A stretch of 20,022 nt of DNA. Source: CAIYOL01 sp964494805. GTDB lineage: Bacteria > Planctomycetota > Phycisphaerae > Sedimentisphaerales > Anaerobacaceae. The position numbers were made by a program, and so were the translations under genes. The notes beneath the pieces were generated by a model. It searched no databases and was not told the DNA's origin. It saw nothing but the letters and a program-made list of their open reading frames with translations. The stretch spans positions 1 through 20,022 of the forward strand of contig CAZBST010000020.1 in assembly GCA_964494805.1 (NCBI GenBank). Reading direction: 5' to 3'. Shown here piece after piece: positions 15,045-20,022 of the stretch; position 1 is the first letter of the stretch, and each line of letters opens with the position of its first letter.

Positions 15045-15880
15045 CATTTCCGGTTAGGAAAAACCGCTATTCTGAAATAATTGTAAGAATATTCATCGCA
15101 GGAGTTAGTGCTGTCATAAACTTTCTGACGCAAATTAAGTTTATTCACAGAAGTTTCTAATAAACAGCCAATACGGCGAGCGAAGCTTTCTCTGAATTTA
15201 TCCTGAAGATTTAGGATGAAACCTGTTGACTTGCAAAAACCTCTGAGTGTTTCAATCTGTTGGCATATGTTTTTATAAGAATGATCTTCTTTTACGTGGT
15301 CAAGCACATATGGCAATAAGCATATGTCATACGGGTCAAGCATCCTTGATATCCTACGAAGCTGAACCATGCTGTCGGGAAATGGCGTATCTAACGTCAA
15401 AATATTTAACCTGCTTATGCCGTATAAATGTTTTACGTAAGTCTCCAGTATTTTTCTTCCAACGGCTAAAGCTTCGACACATATGTCATTCATGACTATA
15501 TTGACGTAGATGTTTTTATTGAGCTTACAACATACGTTCGACACAATATTAAGGGCCGCTGTGCTGGCCACAGCAGGGCCACAACCGATATCAGCTATAG
15601 TAATATTTCTACGTTGCACTGCAGAGATGAATCTTTCAAAAGTGTCTTCCTGCAAGATAGCATTTTGAATTTGAAAGAAGTGTCTTGCGAAAAGCCTATC
15701 AAGAAAACCGCGTAAGCTTGGTTCGTCTATGGGATATGTGCATTCAGCTTCGGATGAATTGCTGGGAGGTGGCAAAGAGCTAATTTGCCGTTTAAGTATC
15801 CCTTCAAGTTTGTCATCGAGTGTCCAAATGTTGTTATGTACAATTTCTTTTCTTATTTCAGCTAACGTTGGATATGTCAT
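14951..15880 (-). CDS. Class I SAM-dependent methyltransferase-like protein, unknown target
   Basis: This 309-residue protein starts at the ATG complementary to 15878-15880, seven nt after GGAG on the minus strand. The Rossmann methyltransferase signature is readable: motif I ITIADIGCGPA (residues 93-103), an acidic residue after the second strand in NDICVEA (131-137), and the motif-IV-like YDICLLPYVLDH (184-195), followed by GFILNLQD (220-227). The N-terminal 90 residues hold no motif I recognise. There is no signal peptide. Residues 279-309 are encoded antisense to the 3' end of the radical SAM gene. Local base composition is AT-rich compared with the GH3 and radical SAM genes. I cannot name the substrate; RNA, protein and small-molecule methylation are all possible. 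Confidence 0.7.
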   Translation of the reverse strand: MTYPTLAEIRKEIVHNNIWTLDDKLEGILKRQISSLPPPSNSSEAECTYPIDEPSLRGFLDRLFARHFFQIQNAILQEDTFERFISAVQRRNITIADIGCGPAVASTAALNIVSNVCCKLNKNIYVNIVMNDICVEALAVGRKILETYVKHLYGISRLNILTLDTPFPDSMVQLRRISRMLDPYDICLLPYVLDHVKEDHSYKNICQQIETLRGFCKSTGFILNLQDKFRESFARRIGCLLETSVNKLNLRQKVYDSTNSCDEYSYNYFRIAVFPNRKCYGVERRFCLQGHAFIAKLSQTSRNGLTIRS

Positions 15881-16098
15881 TCGTAATCTCCGTTAATATA
15901 GTATGGCCCAATATCCACCTATAATTGGATGGACTTGCGCGATTGATGCGAAAATTTTGATTGTTTAAAGGGTGCGGTTTTGGCTAAGTCGTTGCAGTGA
16001 AAGGAATAAAAAAATTTTTAAGTTTTGCCGATTTTACTTACTACCCCCTGCGCATTTGATTGAATTCCGCTAAAACGCCGCGGGGGCTTCTCGAATTG

Positions 16099-16119
16099 GA
16101 TTCCTGCTTTCGCAGGAAT
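16099..16119. repeat. Dispersed palindromic repeat, copy 1
   Basis: ATTCCTGC-TTTC-GCAGGAAT is a perfect 8-bp inverted repeat with a 4-nt loop, followed by GACAG. The 18-base core GATTCCTGCTTTCGCAGG recurs exactly at 17203-17220. Sequences of this kind, with the trailing AATGACAG, are abundant intergenic hairpin repeats in many bacterial genomes. Confidence 0.7.
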
Positions 16120-16227
16120 GACAGTTTTAGATTGCTGTTGTTTCCGTAAGCCGCAGTAATTTCGTGAAGCGTGAAGCGAGATATGTCCGAGCAGAAGACA
16201 GGACAAACGAATTCACAACGGGGGTAA

Positions 16228-16259
16228 CCCTCTGCAATGCAGGGGGCTAAATATTTTAG
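16228..16259. other. Two adjacent hairpins downstream of the lipoprotein gene
   Basis: CCCTCTGC (16228-16235) pairs with GCAGGGGG (16239-16246) with one G-U wobble when read on the plus strand. It abuts a second hairpin, CTAAA-TAT-TTTAG (16247-16259). They lie 20-50 nt past the stop of the minus-strand lipoprotein gene, so they could help end its mRNA. No T-run follows on the minus strand, so this is not a classical terminator. Confidence 0.35.
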
Positions 16260-16278
16260 ATTGCCGCTGCTGCGTAAC

Positions 16279-17034
16279 TTACCAGACGAGCAGTTCAAAG
16301 GTGGGGGAGTCTTTGACGACGGTGCCGGGGGTGCTATTTGCAGCTTCAACCATCTGCTGGGACCAGTCGTCGATGATTACTTTGGCCGGGGCCCACCAGT
16401 TGAGTGCCTTAAAGTCCAGGATGGCCGATTTCGGATGCTCACAGTCAGCGAACATTCCGATGATTTCGCCGGTGTTGCCGTCTCTGAAGCGCCCTTCAAT
16501 AGCGACCACGCCTTTGCCGATGTCCTGTGATTTTGATGCTGCACCGCCGGCCATTCCGACCGCAGCGGTGGCACTTGGAAGCACACAGCCGATTGCGCTC
16601 AAGACCGTATGGGACGGCACCACCTGCACCAGGGCCAGCTCAAGTATCAGTGTATTTGGTCCGACGGCATCTACTACCGTGAAGCGATGGTTAGGGTCGT
16701 CCATAAAAGCCTTGGTGAATGAATGCTGCGTATAGTCTGCCAGCTCCGCGATTTCTTTTTGAAGCTTTTCCTTATCGAGGTTGGCAATGTTCATCTTCTC
16801 CCAAGAACCCTCAGCCATTATGTAGTCGCTGTTAACGGGAGCGATGAAGATTTCATTGTAGGCTTTGGGGTCGTACTTATCATTCCAGTAGGTGCGCTGG
16901 AATGGCACATTGGCATCTTTAGACATTAGTTCGGCGTTAGGAATGAAGCCGGAGTTAGGCACCTCGCCAGCCTTGCAGCCTGCCAAAGCGAGCCCGGCTA
17001 AAAGACATATCTTTGTTAAAAGAGCCTTTGTCAT
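16279..17034 (-). CDS. DUF3313-like lipoprotein
   Basis: This 251-residue protein begins MTKALLTKICLLAGLALAGC, a signal peptide with lipobox LAGC, so lipidation at Cys20 is expected and the mature protein is membrane-anchored outside the cytoplasm. The mature part has an NSGF segment (27-30), then YDPKAYNEIFIAPVNSDYI, and later VAIEGRFRDGNTGEIIG. This order resembles the DUF3313 family (SGFL near the N-terminus, a Y..v.idPV strand, then E..D..TGe), whose function is unknown. A Gly/Ala-rich segment (about 150-170) lies between. The family match is from memory of its pattern and is moderate; the lipoprotein call is firm. It is transcribed alone, divergently from the GH116 gene, from a good promoter. 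Confidence 0.72.
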   Translation of the reverse strand: MTKALLTKICLLAGLALAGCKAGEVPNSGFIPNAELMSKDANVPFQRTYWNDKYDPKAYNEIFIAPVNSDYIMAEGSWEKMNIANLDKEKLQKEIAELADYTQHSFTKAFMDDPNHRFTVVDAVGPNTLILELALVQVVPSHTVLSAIGCVLPSATAAVGMAGGAASKSQDIGKGVVAIEGRFRDGNTGEIIGMFADCEHPKSAILDFKALNWWAPAKVIIDDWSQQMVEAANSTPGTVVKDSPTFELLVW

Positions 17035-17046
17035 TTATCTGTCCCC

Positions 17047-17075
17047 ATTAAAACAAGCAAAAAACATACTGTCAA
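17047..17075 (-). promoter_or_regulatory. Promoter of the lipoprotein gene
   Basis: Read on the minus strand, a perfect -35 TTGACA (complement of 17070-17075) is followed after exactly 17 nt by TTTAAT (complement of 17047-17052). The -10 ends 12 nt before the ATG, leaving a very short leader with GGGGA as the only ribosome-site candidate. Confidence 0.65.
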
Positions 17076-17125
17076 TTCTATTGCCTGCCCTGTGTTTTTA
17101 TAACCGCTAACCCCTTAAAAAACGC

Positions 17126-17154
17126 TTGAAACGGATGGTGTTATATAGTATTAT
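17126..17154 (+). promoter_or_regulatory. Promoter of the GH116 gene
   Basis: TTGAAA (17126-17131) and TATTAT (17149-17154) are separated by exactly 17 nt. Transcription would start near 17161, giving a leader of about 95 nt that contains the second copy of the dispersed hairpin repeat shortly before the ribosome site. The divergent lipoprotein promoter is about 50 bp away. Confidence 0.6.
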
Positions 17155-17202
17155 TCGGCGTTTCTTAGGCACAGGTTAACATAGAATATTACTTAAATAT
17201 TA

Positions 17203-17220
17203 GATTCCTGCTTTCGCAGG
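17203..17220. repeat. Dispersed palindromic repeat, copy 2
   Basis: GATTCCTGCTTTCGCAGG is identical over 18 bases to 16099-16116 and in the same orientation; CCTGC/GCAGG form the stem. The right flank differs (GGAGACAG here, AATGACAG in copy 1), so the outer stem pairs are lost. It lies inside the predicted GH116 leader. Confidence 0.7.
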
Positions 17221-17254
17221 GGAGACAGACTTTCGGAACAAGAGGAGACGTTTA

Positions 17255-19828
17255 ATGGCAAAAGCTGGTAGTAGTTTAAAGATGAGCGATTTGTTCACAA
17301 TTTCGGGAGCACAAATACCCGCGATTTATGTTAAGAATAAGATGTCGGTGCATTTTCAGGGGATGTCAAAGACGATGGACTTTCCATTGACTATCTTCCT
17401 TCAAGGGGCCCCAACCTGCTCGGTAGGCATATCCCCGGAAGGTTTATACAACAGGATAAACGATGCAGGGCGATTAGTGTATATAAATCAAAAGGCGTTA
17501 CAGCTTGCATCTGCGCCGATTGTCCGCGTTGGTGACGAAAAGCCGGTTATGCTCACCACTAAAAGGCCGGAGGTGATGGAAAGCCACGATGATATACCGG
17601 TGACGGAGCGTTATTATTATCCGCCGGTGGATGTAAAGTGCGTTACGATTTCGCTTGCTTCGCCCAATACAGAGATGTCTTACAAATTGGGAAAAGCAAG
17701 GGTTACAAGAAGGTTGATTAGCCCGTTTTTATCCGGTAATGAGCAAACCTATATGCCCATCGGTGTAGAGGAGTATGAGGTCGAGAACACTTCGAAGCAG
17801 GCGCAGCAAATCGTGTTAGTGATACCGAGGCCGAGTTTGGCGAACCTGCTGGAAAAGAAATATCGGCCGATTGACCAGGACACCGCCTTTATATGCACGG
17901 CGCAATTGAAAGGCCACGTCCACGAGGATTACAGCTCTAACGGCATAAGAGGCGTAGTTATGGGCAGCACGGAAAGCTCGTGCTTTAACCCCAGCTCCGC
18001 TGGTGAGGCGAGTTCAGAGAAAATGGTTATAGCTGTGCCGGAGATAGACGGGGCAGCAATGGACACACAGCCATATTTCAGGTTAAACAGCTTAAGGCAG
18101 GATTTGCTATTGAAGGCCGACGGTGGCTTTTATGAGAAGTTCGGGCCTAAAGTCAATCATGATTACGGCGCAGCTGTCAGTGTTACTTTTACATTGAAGC
18201 CGAAGGCGACAAAGAAGATACCAGTCGCGATTGTATTTGATTTCCCGCAGCAGTGGTATGCGGACGGGACTGCGTTCGACCGCAAATACGTCAAGAGCTT
18301 CACAAATGCAGAAACCAGAGCCATAGATATGGCGAAACTTGCACTGGATAAGTATCCTGAATGGCTGACGAAGACAGCCGCAATTCAAAACAAGATGCTG
18401 GAACTTATCAGTGAAAGCCCTTCTTATAAAGTAGACAAAAAGGGTGCATTATTGCTGCTGCGGCTGATTGTGAACGAATTCCATTTCCCATTGTCGAATG
18501 CAGCGGCGTGGATTGAAGGCAAGGACGGCAACGACGTGGCGAGGTTCCTCGAATGCTTCGATTATCCGTACGTTAACTCGCAGGACGTTGACTGGTTCTC
18601 GATGATACTGCTGATGCTGTTTCCGGATGTGGAGAGGGAAATTTGCCAGCAGTTTATTGATTCGATAAATAAAGAAGATCCTACGGAGAGGTTCTATCAT
18701 ACCCACGCATCTTTTGCAGAGGCACGCCAGCATTTTGTGGAGCACCCGGGAGAATATGAAGGCGTGTCACTGACCCACGTGAAAGCTCCCACGAAAATCA
18801 AGGGCAGTGTGTCGCACGATTTAACCGCTTTGACTTTCGGCAATCCGATGCGGAATAAAAGCGAATATACTTGGTATAACACCAACTACTGGATAGACCT
18901 TTTCCCGAAAATAGCGCTGCGGGTGCTGCGAAATGTCAAATACACAGGCGATATGGATTTTCTTAAGAGGAACTGGGAGACACTTAAGTTCGGATACGAG
19001 TATCTGGAAAAACTCGATTTAGACGGAGACGGCATTCCTGAAGGCAATCCAGAAGAGGTGAAGAACACCTTCGATAATATACCCTTGTTCGGCATAGATT
19101 CATACAGTACCAACGGCTTCTTGGCGGCGTGCAAAGCGATGAGCAAGATGGCGGATATGATGGGGGATAAGACGGCCAAAGAAGAATACGACGAGATTTT
19201 CGACAAGGCCTTTGCCGTTTATGAAAAATTATGGATAGACAAGAAAGTTAAAGGCCAACGGATGCAGTATTACGCCACCTGCGTAGACCTCGCTACAGGC
19301 AAAATGAACACGGACGTCTGGACCAATCAGTTGGACGGTATGTGGTATTTGATATTAATGGGCGAAGAGCCATTTATTCCTGCTGAGAAAGCAAGGGTGA
19401 TTCTCAAGACAATTTACACAAATAACCGCAATCCTCTCGGCTGGGCTACCGCCCGGACACAAACCGGAAAGCCAGTGGAATCTGACCAGGGGAAAGACGT
19501 TTGGGTAGCGTCGAATTATGTCCTTGCGCAGCTTCTTGATTATTATGGATTAGTCAAGGAAAGCAAAGAAGTTTACAAAGTGATGGACAAGGTCGTGTTC
19601 CAGCACGCCAATTCTCTAATTACGCCGGAAAGTGTCCGGCCGACGTTTGAAAAGGAAGCTGGCGAATCGAAACCGGGGCCGCATTATATTGTGTGCGGTT
19701 ATACCAGGCCGGGCGCGATATACTCGCAATTGGCGATGCTGTTTATAAAAGAGCTTCAGCAAAAAACGGGTGCTACGATAATAGACTCTCAGCAGTTGCA
19801 GACTTTTATCACTGATTTATTTAAGTAA
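17255..19828 (+). CDS. Cytoplasmic GH116 family glycosidase (GBA2-like; beta-glucosidase/beta-xylosidase type)
   Basis: This 857-residue protein starts at ATG after GAGGAG (17243-17248). It has no signal peptide. The N-terminal half is beta-rich like the GBA2_N domain, with LISPFLSGNEQTYMPIGVEEYEVEN recalling the SPFIP...SSLPV...veN pattern of the family. The C-terminal alpha-barrel half has LDLDGDGIPEGNPEEV, then NTFDNIPLFGIDSYSTNG, where Asp607 matches the family acid/base, and TNQLDGMWYLILMG. By eye the block FLECFDYPYVNSQDVDWF aligns with the YLEGxEYxxYNTYDV block of GBA2, making Glu433 the nucleophile candidate. Known members hydrolyse beta-glucosides, beta-xylosides or beta-N-acetylglucosaminides. 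A cytoplasmic location fits hydrolysis of imported oligosaccharides, but the exact sugar is unknown. Sequence around both catalytic blocks is divergent. Confidence 0.8.
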   Translation: MAKAGSSLKMSDLFTISGAQIPAIYVKNKMSVHFQGMSKTMDFPLTIFLQGAPTCSVGISPEGLYNRINDAGRLVYINQKALQLASAPIVRVGDEKPVMLTTKRPEVMESHDDIPVTERYYYPPVDVKCVTISLASPNTEMSYKLGKARVTRRLISPFLSGNEQTYMPIGVEEYEVENTSKQAQQIVLVIPRPSLANLLEKKYRPIDQDTAFICTAQLKGHVHEDYSSNGIRGVVMGSTESSCFNPSSAGEASSEKMVIAVPEIDGAAMDTQPYFRLNSLRQDLLLKADGGFYEKFGPKVNHDYGAAVSVTFTLKPKATKKIPVAIVFDFPQQWYADGTAFDRKYVKSFTNAETRAIDMAKLALDKYPEWLTKTAAIQNKMLELISESPSYKVDKKGALLLLRLIVNEFHFPLSNAAAWIEGKDGNDVARFLECFDYPYVNSQDVDWFSMILLMLFPDVEREICQQFIDSINKEDPTERFYHTHASFAEARQHFVEHPGEYEGVSLTHVKAPTKIKGSVSHDLTALTFGNPMRNKSEYTWYNTNYWIDLFPKIALRVLRNVKYTGDMDFLKRNWETLKFGYEYLEKLDLDGDGIPEGNPEEVKNTFDNIPLFGIDSYSTNGFLAACKAMSKMADMMGDKTAKEEYDEIFDKAFAVYEKLWIDKKVKGQRMQYYATCVDLATGKMNTDVWTNQLDGMWYLILMGEEPFIPAEKARVILKTIYTNNRNPLGWATARTQTGKPVESDQGKDVWVASNYVLAQLLDYYGLVKESKEVYKVMDKVVFQHANSLITPESVRPTFEKEAGESKPGPHYIVCGYTRPGAIYSQLAMLFIKELQQKTGATIIDSQQLQTFITDLFK

Positions 19829-19834
19829 CCTGCC

Positions 19835-19863
19835 TTGCAATCGGCGGCAATAAATGGTATAAT
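19835..19863 (+). promoter_or_regulatory. Promoter of the tmRNA gene
   Basis: TTGCAA (19835-19840) and a perfect TATAAT (19858-19863) are 17 nt apart, beginning just 7 nt after the GH116 stop. Transcription would begin near 19870, leaving a precursor leader of about 44 nt to be removed before the mature tmRNA 5' end. Confidence 0.65.
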
Positions 19864-19913
19864 AATATAGTTGCGGATGTGCTATTAGTGCGGAATTTTT
19901 GAAAAGTGAATAC

Positions 19914-20022
19914 GGGGGCGAACGGCTTCGACCGGATGGTGGAGAGCCAAGATGCATGTCCAGGACGCCGGTTGGCCTGGCTAATCACCCGGCAATAAAT
20001 TTAATTGGCAACTACCAGTTGC
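19914..20022 (+). ncRNA. ssrA: tmRNA, 5' part (runs off the window)
   Basis: GGGGGCGAACGGCTTCGACCGG is the conserved tmRNA 5' end (tRNA-like acceptor strand and D-loop analogue; Escherichia coli has GGGGCTGATTCTGGATTCGAC). AAGATGCATGTCC then matches E. coli AAGGTGCATGCC. Pseudoknot 1 is complete: CCAGG (19960-19964) with CCTGG (19976-19980), and GCCGG (19967-19971) with CCGGC (19989-19993). The tag frame most likely resumes at GGC 20007, reading Gly-Asn-Tyr-Gln-Leu before the window ends. tmRNA with SmpB rescues stalled ribosomes. The order is the standard one-piece form, not the permuted two-piece form. Confidence 0.93.

Larger units (their letters stand above)
15881..16278. other. Gene-poor stretch between two minus-strand genes
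   Basis: No convincing gene is seen in these 398 nt; the short open frames lack ribosome sites and recognisable protein sequence, and no tRNA fold was found by eye. It should hold the promoter of the methyltransferase-like gene. Near its start the minus strand has TACTAT/TATATT boxes but no good -35. An A/T tract (AAAAAAATTTTT) lies near 16007-16018. A dispersed repeat and a pair of hairpins within it are listed separately. Confidence 0.5.

Noticed and set aside
15051..15066. CGGTT/AACCG hairpin as a terminator after the radical SAM gene
   Set aside because: The stem is only 5 bp, lacks a T-run, and lies inside the convergent gene.
14951..15880. Methyltransferase-like gene as part of a restriction-modification or other defence system
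   Set aside because: No nuclease, specificity subunit or DNA-methylase motif (such as NPPY or DPPY) is visible, and its neighbours are unrelated.
16099..17220. Two repeat copies as a CRISPR remnant
   Set aside because: The copies are about 1.1 kb apart with a gene between, there are only two, and no cas genes are present; they look like a dispersed hairpin element.

Overview
The window looks like part of the chromosome of a plant-polysaccharide-degrading planctomycete, most likely an anaerobic member of class Phycisphaerae (Sedimentisphaerales-like). The main reason is the architecture of the secreted enzymes: FN3-like modules of the HDVYFGTN...YYWRVDEVN type and a C-terminal cysteine-containing dockerin-like pair ending in CNDP...C..NW, a style I associate with that group. 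This assignment is inference from protein style; no rRNA or other marker gene is present apart from the start of a tmRNA.

Left half (1-10538), a xylan-use locus on the plus strand: two tandem secreted GH30 glycosidases (the first cut by the window edge), a GPH-family sugar:cation symporter, and one secreted polypeptide that joins a GH10 endo-xylanase to a GH43 beta-xylosidase/arabinofuranosidase. The natural reading is that GH30 and GH10 cut xylan outside the cytoplasm, GH43 trims side chains or short oligomers, and the symporter imports the products.

Middle (10539-13858): a separate two-gene unit with its own promoter and a rho-independent terminator. It encodes a PfkB-family sugar kinase and a cytoplasmic NagZ-type GH3 enzyme. 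Their substrate is not shown by the sequence.

Right half: a SplB-like radical SAM gene with an apparently leaderless promoter. A convergent, AT-richer methyltransferase-like gene overlaps its 3' end by 94 bp. Then come a 398-nt gene-poor stretch with hairpins and a dispersed repeat, a minus-strand DUF3313-like lipoprotein gene, a divergently transcribed GH116 glycosidase with no signal peptide (a candidate for intracellular hydrolysis of imported oligosaccharides), and the 5' part of tmRNA (ssrA), which runs off the end.

I do not see an undescribed system with a clear mechanism. The most informative points are the mosaic divergence of the GH30 pair, a possible specificity split between its members, the GH10-GH43 fusion with a non-standard linker, the kinase/GH3 pair, and the overlapping radical SAM/methyltransferase genes.
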